A stretch of DNA of 10,592 bases, taken from assembly GCA_003454415.1 (NCBI GenBank), contig DMKG01000269.1, forward strand, positions 3,372 through 13,963. The letters run 5' to 3'. Source of the stretch: Alphaproteobacteria bacterium (lineage in GTDB: Bacteria; Pseudomonadota; Alphaproteobacteria; UBA11222). Position numbers and translations under genes: made by a program. Under the pieces are notes generated by a model. It saw nothing but the letters and a program-made list of their open reading frames with translations. It was not told where the DNA came from and made no database searches. Positions 1 to 6,560 of this stretch are shown one piece after another; position 1 is the first letter of the stretch; every line of letters begins with the position of its first letter.

Positions 1-668
1 GGGGCGCCGCTGTCCACGATCTGTCCACGGCGCATCATCAGCACCAGATCGCACATACGCTCCACTTCCGCCATATTATGGGAGGCCAGCAAAATCGTCG
101 CCTGGTGCGCAAGGCGGTAATTTTCAAGATAGGCGCGCACCCAGTCGGCGGTATCCGGGTCAAGAGAGGCCGTGGGTTCGTCCAGCAGCAGGAGCGAGGG
201 CGCATTGATCAGGGACTTCGCCAGCGAAACCCGGGTTTTCTGTCCTGCCGACAGATCGCCGACGGGGCGGTGAAGAAAGCTTTCCAGCTCCAGATCGGCG
301 GCCAGACGGGCGATGCGGGCGCCCGCATCCACAACGCCATACAGCCTGGCGTAGACTTTCAGATTCTGCATGACGGACAGGCGATGAGGCAGGTCCACAT
401 AGGGGCTTTCAAAATTCATGCGCGGCAGCACGCGATGAAAATTTTTGGGCAGGGCGTGGCCGAAGACGCGAATGCTTCCGGCGCTGGGCTCCACCAGGCC
501 CAGTATCATGGCGATGGTCGTCGTCTTCCCCGCGCCATTGCCTCCCAGCAAGGCCGTGATGGAGCCGGCGGCGATATCGAAGTCTATCCCGTCCACTGCG
601 GTAACGGGCCCAAACCGTTTGGTCAGGCCGCGCGCCTCGATGACGGCGGTGCTGTCTGGATTACGCAT
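1..668 (-). CDS. ABC transporter ATP-binding protein (ABC-2 type exporter), 3' end outside window
   Basis: ATPase subunit that would drive a separate membrane permease, presumably encoded beyond the left edge. I translated the minus strand from the ATG at 668-666 and obtained 222 residues with no stop, so the C-terminus is missing. All nucleotide-binding motifs are present in order: Walker A GGNGAGKTT (42-50), ABC signature LSAGQ (139-143), Walker B LLLLDEP (159-165) followed by the D-loop SLD, and the switch histidine in SHNMAE (H197). This arrangement fits the NatA/CcmA-like group of single-domain ABC-2 exporters. At the Q-loop the sequence reads MNFESPY (84-90), so the usual glutamine appears to be glutamate. 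The start is the first ATG after an in-frame TAA four codons upstream; no good Shine-Dalgarno is visible. The gene is divergent from the metallophosphatase. Substrate is unknown. Overlapping plus-strand open frames at 78-896 are shadows of this gene. Confidence 0.93.
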   Translation of the reverse strand, partial: MRNPDSTAVIEARGLTKRFGPVTAVDGIDFDIAAGSITALLGGNGAGKTTTIAMILGLVEPSAGSIRVFGHALPKNFHRVLPRMNFESPYVDLPHRLSVMQNLKVYARLYGVVDAGARIARLAADLELESFLHRPVGDLSAGQKTRVSLAKSLINAPSLLLLDEPTASLDPDTADWVRAYLENYRLAHQATILLASHNMAEVERMCDLVLMMRRGQIVDSGA

Positions 669-868
669 GAAAGGATCTTAGCAGATGCAAACGCCGCTTA
701 CAGCAACTTCAACTCTATGCTGCTTGCCGAAGGGCATGGGGAGGCGCGGGTGACCGGTATGGCGTTACGAATTCATCCGGGCGCGTCACTCCTTCCACGC
801 CGCGTCCAGCCAATATGCGGCGGGAGAGATGCTTATTTGCAATATGTAGGGATAACAGGCGCAATTTC

Positions 869-1693
869 ATGTATATTCATTACATGCCTTCCCTGATGCA
901 GCAGATGAAACGCTGGTTTGCCGGCAAATCCGGTCACAGCATCGTCACTGTGCCGGCCGGGCGGCGGATCTACGCCATTGGCGATATCCACGGCCGCGAT
1001 GATCTGCTGCGCGAGATGCATCGCCGGATCGCGGAAGATGCAGGCGCAAGGGGCTGGGCAAACAATATTCTGATCTATCTTGGGGATTATATAGACCGGG
1101 CGCCGGGAAGCCGGGAGGTGCTGGCCCTGGCGATGGGGGATCAGCCCCACGGGTTCGCCAAAGTCTGTCTGCGCGGCAATCATGAGGCCGCGCTGCTGGA
1201 TTTTCTCCGGCATCCCGAAAATGGCGGCGCCTGGATCGCCATGGGCGGAAACGCGGCGCTGCAAAGTTTTGGCGTCTCCCCCCCTTCGGAATTCGCCGCG
1301 CCGGAAACCATGGCCCGGGCGGCGGCGCAGCTGGCGAAGGCCCTGACACCCGCAGAGCATCAGTTTCTGCATGACCTGAAATATGGCCACCGGGAGGGCG
1401 GATATTTCTTCGCCCATGCCGGAATCCGCCCCGGGGTCGATCTGGAGGCGCAGGAGGAAGACGATCTGATCTGGATCCGGGCGCCCTTTCTGGAAAGCGC
1501 GGCTGATCACGGGGCGGTTGTCGTTCATGGACATTCCGTCCGGCGGGAGGTGGAAGTCAGGCCAAACCGCATCGGGATCGATACCGGGGCCTATTACACG
1601 AACCGGCTGACCTGTCTGGTGCTGGAGGTCAATAAACGCTGGCTCTTGCAAACTGGCGCAACTGCGGCTAACCCGATAGCCGTGGAAATCTGA
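869..1693 (+). CDS. Serine/threonine-type metallophosphatase (PPP family, calcineurin-like fold)
   Basis: Probable cytoplasmic dinuclear-metal phosphoesterase related to bacterial PPP protein phosphatases (PrpA/PrpB, ApaH group). Numbering from the ATG at 869 (274 aa), the family motifs appear in order: GDIHGR (38-43), GDYIDR (72-77), RGNHE (102-106), HAGI (183-186) and HGHS (220-223), supplying the expected Asp, His and Asn metal ligands and the catalytic histidine. The start is uncertain. In-frame ATGs occur at 815, 869, 884, 896 and 905; I prefer 869 because an AGG at 857-859 lies nine bases upstream. Homologues usually begin close to the KRW segment, so 896 or 905 is possible, and the frame before 869 does not look like a conserved domain. 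The gene lies 28 bp ahead of the SxtJ-like gene on the same strand and may be co-transcribed with the carbamoylation cassette, but a functional link is not shown. Substrate (phosphoprotein, dinucleotide or other) is unknown. Confidence 0.88.
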   Translation: MYIHYMPSLMQQMKRWFAGKSGHSIVTVPAGRRIYAIGDIHGRDDLLREMHRRIAEDAGARGWANNILIYLGDYIDRAPGSREVLALAMGDQPHGFAKVCLRGNHEAALLDFLRHPENGGAWIAMGGNAALQSFGVSPPSEFAAPETMARAAAQLAKALTPAEHQFLHDLKYGHREGGYFFAHAGIRPGVDLEAQEEDDLIWIRAPFLESAADHGAVVVHGHSVRREVEVRPNRIGIDTGAYYTNRLTCLVLEVNKRWLLQTGATAANPIAVEI

Positions 1694-1721
1694 CCGGCCG
1701 TTACATGCGATAGGGGATGGC

Positions 1722-2141
1722 GTGAATCACGAAGATCGAGCTGTACAACATGACGTCAGCATGGGCTCCGACCGGGGGTTCGGGCTGGTTTTCTGCGGCT
1801 TTTTCACCTTGCTGGCTGTGCTTGCCTGGTGGCGCGCCAGCCTGCTGCTGCCCTACTGGCTGGCCGCGTCAGCGGTTTTTGCCGGCGCCGCGCTGATCGC
1901 GCCGCGAATCCTGCATCCGCTGAATGTTCTGTGGTTCCGGTTCGGCCTGCTGCTGCATGCGGTGATCAACCCTCTCGTTCTGGGCGTCATGTTCTATCTG
2001 GTGATCACTCCGGTGGGGCTGTTGATGCGGATTTTTGGCGCGCGGCCGCTGCATCTGAAATTCGACCGTGACGCGGAAAGTTACTGGATCCCGCGCGATC
2101 CGCCGGGGCCGGACGCCGGGTCCATGAAAAACCAGTTCTGA
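1722..2141 (+). CDS. SxtJ-family small membrane protein
   Basis: Integral membrane protein of 139 aa resembling SxtJ, a family of unknown biochemical function that recurs beside DUF5989 proteins and NodU-type carbamoyltransferases. After a short polar N-terminus (about 1-18) there are three or four hydrophobic stretches, near 20-38, 41-60 and 68-102 (probably two helices). A charged C-terminal tail containing RDAESYWIPRD is the most SxtJ-like part. The start is a GTG at 1722, chosen because AGGGGA (1712-1717) lies just upstream, although the four-base spacing is short; the next in-frame ATG at 1761 has no visible ribosome binding site. The stop is separated by 6 bp from the following DUF5989 gene, so the two are almost certainly translated from one transcript. 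It may anchor or organise the carbamoyltransferase or its substrate at the membrane; this is inference from gene order only. Confidence 0.82.
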   Translation: MNHEDRAVQHDVSMGSDRGFGLVFCGFFTLLAVLAWWRASLLLPYWLAASAVFAGAALIAPRILHPLNVLWFRFGLLLHAVINPLVLGVMFYLVITPVGLLMRIFGARPLHLKFDRDAESYWIPRDPPGPDAGSMKNQF

Positions 2142-2147
2142 ACCGCC

Positions 2148-2297
2148 ATGAGTTTTCTTGCAGAATTCTGGAGTTTCCTGAGACACAGGAAGAAATACTG
2201 GCTCGCGCCGGTGCTTCTCATGATGGCGCTGCTGGGCGGTCTTCTGGTGCTGACGCAGGGCTCCGCGGTGGCGCCTTTCATCTATACGCTGTTCTAG
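2148..2297 (+). CDS. DUF5989 (SxtK-like) 49-residue membrane peptide
   Basis: Very short gene that is easily missed. Translation from the ATG at 2148 gives 49 aa beginning MSFLAEFWSFLRHRKKYWL and ending LTQGSAVAPFIYTLF before TAG at 2295-2297. This is the typical layout of DUF5989 proteins: an amphipathic aromatic N-terminus, a basic RHRKK patch, one transmembrane helix (about residues 19-36), and a conserved QGSAVAPFIYTLF end. The gene starts 6 bp after the SxtJ-like stop, and its own stop is directly followed by the ATG of the carbamoyltransferase, so translation is probably coupled on both sides. The conserved length and C-terminus argue that it is a real gene and not a leader ORF. Function of the family is unknown; constant association with carbamoyltransferases suggests a small membrane partner. 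Confidence 0.88.
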   Translation: MSFLAEFWSFLRHRKKYWLAPVLLMMALLGGLLVLTQGSAVAPFIYTLF

Positions 2298-4133
2298 ATG
2301 AAGATTCTGGGGCTATCGGCCTATTACCATGACAGCGCGGCGGCGCTGATCGGGGATGGCCGTATTCTTGCGGCGGCGCAGGAAGAACGCTTCACCCGTA
2401 AGAAGCACGATCCGGGATTTCCGTCCCACGCCATTGCCTATTGCCTTTCCGCGGCGGGCCTTTCCCTGCGCGATGTGGACCTGGCCGTCTTCTATGACAA
2501 ACCCTTCCTGAAGTTCGAGCGGCTTCTGGAAACCTATCTCGCCTTCGCGCCACGGGGTTTTCGTTCCTTTCGCATGGCGATCCCGCTCTGGCTGCGGGAA
2601 AAACTGTTCCAGAAGGATTTGCTGGGCGCCGAGTTCCGCAAACTGGACGAAGGGTTCGACTGGCGCAACCGGCTGCTGTTCAGCGAACATCATCTCAGCC
2701 ATGCGGCCAGCGCGTTCTTTCCTTCGCCATTTGACGAGGCCGCGGTCCTGACCCTGGACGGGGTTGGGGAATGGGCGTCCGCTTCCGCCGCCATCGGGCG
2801 CGGCAAGACGCTGGACATCATCCAGGAAATGCATTTCCCCCATTCCCTGGGATTGCTCTATTCCGCGGTGACCTATTACACGGGTTTCAAGGTCAATTCC
2901 GGCGAGTACAAGGTGATGGGGCTTGCGCCCTATGGCGCGCCGCGCCACGCGCAGAAATTCTTCGATCATCTGCTGGACCTGAAATCCGACGGCTCTTTCC
3001 GGCTGGATCAGTCCTATTTCGATTATTGCGCGGGCCTGACCATGACCAGCCGGAAATTTGCGGATCTGTTCGGTCAGCCGCCGCGCGCGCCGGAAAGTCC
3101 GCTTACGGAGTTTCACATGGACATGGCGGCCTCCGTACAGGCGGTTACCGAAGAAATCGTGCTGCGCATGACACGGGCGCTGGCGCGGGAAACGGGAATG
3201 AAAAACCTGTGTCTGGCGGGCGGGGTTGCGCTCAATTGCGTCGCCAATGGGAAAATCCTGCGCGATGGGGCGTTTGAAAATCTGTGGGTGCAGCCCGCGG
3301 CGGGTGATGCCGGCGGGGCGGTCGGGGCGGCGCTCGCCGCTTATCATCTGTACAAGGATCAACCACGCGAATCACCTTCAAAAGGGGATGGAATGGCGGG
3401 CGGCTATCTGGGCCCCGCTTTTTCACAGGCGGAAGTGGAACAGCGTTTGCTTGCGGCGGGCGCGAGATTTTCCGTCCTGAGCGAGGAGGAAATGCTGGAC
3501 GCCGCCGCTGCGGCCATAGCCTCTGGCGCCGCCGTGGGCTGGTTTCAGGGACGGATGGAATTTGGCCCGCGCGCGCTGGGCGGCCGCTCCATTCTGGGCG
3601 ACGCCCGTTCCCCGGAAATGCAGCGGACGCTCAATCTGAAAATCAAATACAGGGAAAGCTTCCGCCCTTTCGCGCCATCTGTGCTGCGGGAACAGGCGGG
3701 AGAATGGTTCGAACTGGATAGGGATTCCCCCTATATGCTGCTGGTGGCGGACGTCAAGGCGGACAGGCGGCGCAGGTTGAGCGCGGAGGAAGAAAAGCTT
3801 ACCGGAATCAGCCGGCTGAACGCGCCGCGTTCCGTCATTCCTGCGGTTACCCATGTGGATAATTCCGCCCGCATCCAGACAGTGCATGCGGAGACGAACC
3901 CGCTCTACCATGGGCTGATCACCCGTTTTCAGGCATTGACCGGTTGCCCGGTCATCGTCAACACCAGTTTCAACGTGCGCGGAGAACCGATCGTGGCTAC
4001 TCCCGAAGACGCCTTCCGCTGCATGATGGGAACGGAACTGGATTTTCTGGCGATCGGCAACTGCATATTGCGCAAGCAGGACCAGGACCCGGCCCTGAAA
4101 CGGGATTACAGATCCGCCTTCGATCCGGATTGA
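2298..4133 (+). CDS. NodU/CmcH-type O-carbamoyltransferase
   Basis: Predicted to transfer a carbamoyl group from carbamoyl phosphate, through a carbamoyl-adenylate, to a hydroxyl of an acceptor, as in TobZ, CmcH, NodU and SxtI. At 611 aa it has the usual full length. The N-terminal Kae1-like ASKHA part carries YYHDSAAALI (9-18), QEERFTRKKHD (28-38), the HxxxH metal-type motif HHLSH (131-135), GEYKVMGLAPYG (202-213), LAGGVALNCVANG (307-319) and GDAGGA (336-341). The C-terminal YrdC-like part carries EFGPRALGGRSIL (421-433), YRESFRPFAP (451-460) and NTSFNVRGEP (555-564). No key motif is missing. The ATG follows immediately after the DUF5989 stop codon. The acceptor is not identifiable: no nod, sxt, polyketide, NRPS or aminoglycoside genes are in view. 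The general family call is secure; assigning a named product would be unjustified. Confidence 0.95.
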   Translation: MKILGLSAYYHDSAAALIGDGRILAAAQEERFTRKKHDPGFPSHAIAYCLSAAGLSLRDVDLAVFYDKPFLKFERLLETYLAFAPRGFRSFRMAIPLWLREKLFQKDLLGAEFRKLDEGFDWRNRLLFSEHHLSHAASAFFPSPFDEAAVLTLDGVGEWASASAAIGRGKTLDIIQEMHFPHSLGLLYSAVTYYTGFKVNSGEYKVMGLAPYGAPRHAQKFFDHLLDLKSDGSFRLDQSYFDYCAGLTMTSRKFADLFGQPPRAPESPLTEFHMDMAASVQAVTEEIVLRMTRALARETGMKNLCLAGGVALNCVANGKILRDGAFENLWVQPAAGDAGGAVGAALAAYHLYKDQPRESPSKGDGMAGGYLGPAFSQAEVEQRLLAAGARFSVLSEEEMLDAAAAAIASGAAVGWFQGRMEFGPRALGGRSILGDARSPEMQRTLNLKIKYRESFRPFAPSVLREQAGEWFELDRDSPYMLLVADVKADRRRRLSAEEEKLTGISRLNAPRSVIPAVTHVDNSARIQTVHAETNPLYHGLITRFQALTGCPVIVNTSFNVRGEPIVATPEDAFRCMMGTELDFLAIGNCILRKQDQDPALKRDYRSAFDPD

Positions 4134-4149
4134 GGAGGAATGGGGAAGA

Positions 4150-4977
4150 TCATTTCCCCCGCCAGCTGGCGGGGCGTTTGGCCAGCCAGGCGCTGAGCCC
4201 TTCCCGGTAGTCCGGATGGGTGATGGCGTCGTTCATCAGCCGTTCGGATTCCGCCACCGCTTCGGCCGCCGACTGATGCCATCCCGCATAGATCTGCCGC
4301 CGGGTCATGCGCAGACTGCCGGGCGCCACCGTCTTCGCCAGCATGTCGGCATAAGCCTTCGCCTGGGGCAGAAGTTCCTCCGGCGCAAGCACCCGGTTCA
4401 GCAGGCCCATCTGCATCGCCTCTTCCGCCAGAAACACCCGGGAGGACAGAAGAATGTCCTGGGCATGGGTCAGCCCCACGATGCGCGGCAGCAGCCAGGA
4501 CAGGCCGAATTCCGCGGGAAAATTGAAACGCCCATGGGCGGCGGTGAATTTCGCGCCGCGCGCCGCAAAACGCAGATCCGCATAACAGGCCAGCACCAGC
4601 CCAACCCCCGCCGCGGCGCCGTTGATGGCCGCGATGACCGGTTTGCTCAGGCCGAAATGATAGGCGAAGGTGGCGTCGAATTCAGGCCGCACTCCATAGC
4701 CCGGCATGGCGATGTCTTCCGCCGTGCCCGCGTCATATCCGCCCTTTTCCGCGTGACCTTCAAGGGCGGCCGTATCCGCCCCGGCGCAGAACGCGCCCCC
4801 TGCCGGATCGCCGGTGACAAGGATCACCCGCACGGACCGGTCCGCCTCGGCCATGGCCAGCGCCCAGCGATATTCGGTATGCATGCGCCCGGTCCAGGCA
4901 TTCATGCGCTTGGGCCGGGAAAGGGTGAGGATCGCCGTCTGGTTCTCGACCTCGGCGCGGATTGTCTTGAGTTGCAT
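4150..4977 (-). CDS. Crotonase-fold (enoyl-CoA hydratase/isomerase family) protein with atypical active site
   Basis: Protein of 275 aa of the crotonase superfamily, acting on acyl-CoA thioesters in the cytoplasm. Visible family features are ILTLSRPKRMNAW (16-28), the oxyanion-hole segments AFCAGAD (62-68) and INGAAAGVGL (118-127), then ADLRFAARGAKF (133-144) and LPRIVG (163-168). Aligned by eye to rat mitochondrial enoyl-CoA hydratase, the two catalytic glutamates (Glu144 and Glu164) correspond to Val128 and His148. A nearby acidic residue, Glu156 in FPAEFGLSW, matches the position used in the isomerase-like or CaiD-like lineages with a PEA-S-W-LPR pattern. It may therefore be an isomerase, another crotonase reaction, or a hydratase using a shifted acid/base. 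The ATG at 4977 has AGGGAC about five bases upstream. It is divergent from cmoA and convergent with the carbamoyltransferase. Annotation pipelines would call it enoyl-CoA hydratase. Confidence 0.9.
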   Translation of the reverse strand: MQLKTIRAEVENQTAILTLSRPKRMNAWTGRMHTEYRWALAMAEADRSVRVILVTGDPAGGAFCAGADTAALEGHAEKGGYDAGTAEDIAMPGYGVRPEFDATFAYHFGLSKPVIAAINGAAAGVGLVLACYADLRFAARGAKFTAAHGRFNFPAEFGLSWLLPRIVGLTHAQDILLSSRVFLAEEAMQMGLLNRVLAPEELLPQAKAYADMLAKTVAPGSLRMTRRQIYAGWHQSAAEAVAESERLMNDAITHPDYREGLSAWLAKRPASWRGK

Positions 4978-5028
4978 GGCCAGTCCCTGTATGACGGATT
5001 GTCACGGATTTCCACTGTCTTGATATGT

Positions 5029-5032
5029 GAGG
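5029..5032 (+). promoter_or_regulatory. Ribosome binding site deciding the cmoA start
   Basis: GAGG lies six bases before the ATG at 5039. It overlaps an upstream in-frame GTG at 5027, which therefore is unlikely to be the start because it would have no binding site of its own. Confidence 0.6.
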
Positions 5033-5038
5033 CATTGT

Positions 5039-5818
5039 ATGGCCGAAGATAAACGCCTGGCGTCAATTCCTTCCCTGAAGAATGTCAAACTCGACACGCC
5101 TGCGGATACGGTCTTCGCCGAAGTGAAGCCCCAAAGCGATTTCAAGTTCGGCGATGAAACCGTGCGCGTCTTTGACGATATGGTCAGCCGTTCGGTCCCC
5201 TTTTACGATGAAATGCAGCGCATGACCGCCGAGCTGGCCGGGAGTTTCGCCCAAGCCGGTTCCGCATTGTACGATCTTGGCTGTTCCACCGCTACAACTT
5301 TGGCCCTGCTGCACCATGCGGTGGACCCGGGCGTGCGTTTCGTGGGGGTGGACAATTCTCCGCAAATGCTCGCCAAGGCGCGGGAAAAGCTCGACGCCCT
5401 GGGAATCACGCGGCCCGTCGATCTGGTTCTGAGCGATATCGAGAAAATGCCCCCCTTGCATGACGCCTCGGTGGTGGTGATGAACCTGACGCTGCAATTC
5501 GTGCGCCCTTTGCACCGGGAGCGGCTCGTCAGGCAAATTTTTGACGGGATGCTGGCGCGGGGCTGTTTCATCCTGATCGAGAAGCTCACGGTTTCCGACA
5601 GCGATCTCAACCGGCTTTTCATCAACTATTATTACGATCTGAAACGGCGCAACGGTTATTCGGAACTGGAGATTTCGCAAAAACGCGAGGCGCTGGAAAA
5701 TGTGCTGATCCCCTACCGGCTGGAGGAAAATGTCGAACTGCTGAAAGGCGCGGGCTTCCGCAGCGTGGAGATGTTTTTCCGTTGGTACAATTTCTGCGGC
5801 ATGGTCGCGGTCAAATGA
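5039..5818 (+). CDS. cmoA: Carboxy-S-adenosyl-L-methionine synthase CmoA
   Basis: Makes carboxy-SAM from SAM and prephenate, releasing phenylpyruvate; in enterobacteria CmoB then uses carboxy-SAM to form 5-oxyacetyluridine (cmo5U) at tRNA position 34. The 259-residue protein matches E. coli CmoA (247 aa) along its length: FAEVKPQ and VFDDMVSRSVPFY near the N-terminus, the SAM-binding loop YDLGCS (78-83), VGVDNSPQML (102-111), MNLTLQFVRP (148-157), and the hallmark RRNGYSELEISQKREALENV (203-222). Tyr56 and Arg216 correspond to E. coli Tyr39 and Arg199; Arg199 contacts the carboxylate of carboxy-SAM, so synthase activity is credible. The N-terminus is about 17 residues longer than in E. coli. 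The start at ATG 5039 is set by GAGG at 5029-5032. No cmoB follows; a membrane methyltransferase gene starts within 14 bp. Confidence 0.94.
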   Translation: MAEDKRLASIPSLKNVKLDTPADTVFAEVKPQSDFKFGDETVRVFDDMVSRSVPFYDEMQRMTAELAGSFAQAGSALYDLGCSTATTLALLHHAVDPGVRFVGVDNSPQMLAKAREKLDALGITRPVDLVLSDIEKMPPLHDASVVVMNLTLQFVRPLHRERLVRQIFDGMLARGCFILIEKLTVSDSDLNRLFINYYYDLKRRNGYSELEISQKREALENVLIPYRLEENVELLKGAGFRSVEMFFRWYNFCGMVAVK

Positions 5819-5823
5819 GAGGA
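5818..5823 (+). promoter_or_regulatory. Ribosome binding site favouring ATG 5832
   Basis: AGAGGA overlaps the cmoA stop codon and lies eight bases before the ATG at 5832. The alternative in-frame ATG at 5823 overlaps this motif and so would lack a spaced binding site. Confidence 0.55.
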
Positions 5824-5831
5824 TGACCCCC

Positions 5832-6560
5832 ATGCTTACGCGCGCTGGCGGCTGGTTTTTCAAATACCGCAATTTCGTATTTCCCGCGGCGCTCGTTGCG
5901 CTGTTCATCATGCTGCCGCCCCGCCCGTTACTGGGCGATGAAGCCGTCGATTTCTGGGCGGACATGGCGGGGATCGGGCTGGCCCTGGCCGGTTCGGGGT
6001 TTCGCGCCTGGGTGATCGGCCTGGCCTATATCAAGCGGGGCGGGCTGGACAAGAAAGTGCATGCGGACACGCTGGTCAGTTCCGGTATGTTCGCGGTGTG
6101 CCGCAATCCGCTTTACGTGGGGAATGCGCTGGTGCTGCTGGGGCTGTTCGTGGTGCATAACAACCCGCTGGCCTATGTGCCGGGCCTTGCCTTTTTCGGC
6201 TTCGCCTACTGGTCCATCATCGCGACGGAGGAGAAGTTCCTGGAGGCGAAATTCGGGGACGCCTATCGCGACTACTGCCGGCGGGTGAACCGTTTCTGGC
6301 CCAGTTTCACCCATTACCGCGAGGCCGTGGCGGGTATGGATTTCAACTGGCGCCGCGTGGTGATCAAGGATTATTCGACGGTCTATACCTGGACCGTGGG
6401 CATGATCGTGCTGATCTCCTACGAACACCCCTATTGGAACGATATGTCCCTGATTGACGCCCTGACCACGCCCCTCCTGCTGTTTGGCGCTGCAACGGCG
6501 CTCGTCCTGCTGATCCGGGTGCTGAAAAAACGCGGCCTCTTGTCAGAACACGCCGTTTGA
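5832..6560 (+). CDS. ICMT/PEMT-like membrane methyltransferase with C-terminal membrane extension
   Basis: Integral membrane protein of 242 aa (245 if the ATG at 5823 is used) of the isoprenylcysteine carboxyl methyltransferase / phospholipid methyltransferase-like group, which use SAM to methylate lipidic or membrane-bound substrates. Hydrophobic segments lie near 14-29, 46-66, 99-109 and 114-130. The cofactor-binding signature is clear: CRNPLYVGN (90-98), ATEEKFLEAKFGDAY (131-145), then the aromatic-basic RFWP (154-157). After RFWP, where many bacterial relatives end, about 85 further residues contain two more hydrophobic stretches (about 183-199 and 208-230). It follows cmoA by 13 bp, with its binding site overlapping the cmoA stop, so the pair is one operon. 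Substrate is unknown. Dependence on carboxy-SAM from CmoA is an attractive but untested idea. Confidence 0.85.
   Translation: MLTRAGGWFFKYRNFVFPAALVALFIMLPPRPLLGDEAVDFWADMAGIGLALAGSGFRAWVIGLAYIKRGGLDKKVHADTLVSSGMFAVCRNPLYVGNALVLLGLFVVHNNPLAYVPGLAFFGFAYWSIIATEEKFLEAKFGDAYRDYCRRVNRFWPSFTHYREAVAGMDFNWRRVVIKDYSTVYTWTVGMIVLISYEHPYWNDMSLIDALTTPLLLFGAATALVLLIRVLKKRGLLSEHAV

Noticed and set aside
78..896. Long plus-strand open frame over the first gene
   Set aside because: It is antisense to an ABC ATPase with every nucleotide-binding motif; its own translation is Gly/Arg/Gln-rich and shows no domain.
2313..3362. 349-codon minus-strand open frame inside the carbamoyltransferase
   Set aside because: Antisense shadow of a well-conserved enzyme in GC-rich DNA; translation has shadow composition rich in Arg, Gln and His.
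1722..4133. Saxitoxin-type toxin biosynthesis
   Set aside because: SxtJ, DUF5989 and carbamoyltransferase homologues occur widely without toxin. No SxtA-like polyketide synthase, amidinotransferase or other diagnostic gene is present.
2298..4133. Nodulation factor carbamoyltransferase NodU
   Set aside because: The family match is real, but there are no nodABC genes or nod box, so the specific name is not supported.
4999..5026. Sigma-70-like promoter TTGTCA-16 bp-TGATAT before cmoA
   Set aside because: Transcription would start near 5033, after the ribosome binding site at 5029-5032 that fits the ATG at 5039, so the two signals conflict. The match is also weak.
5063..5965. 300-codon minus-strand open frame opposite cmoA
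   Set aside because: Fully covered by CmoA and the start of the membrane methyltransferase on the other strand; no recognisable motif.
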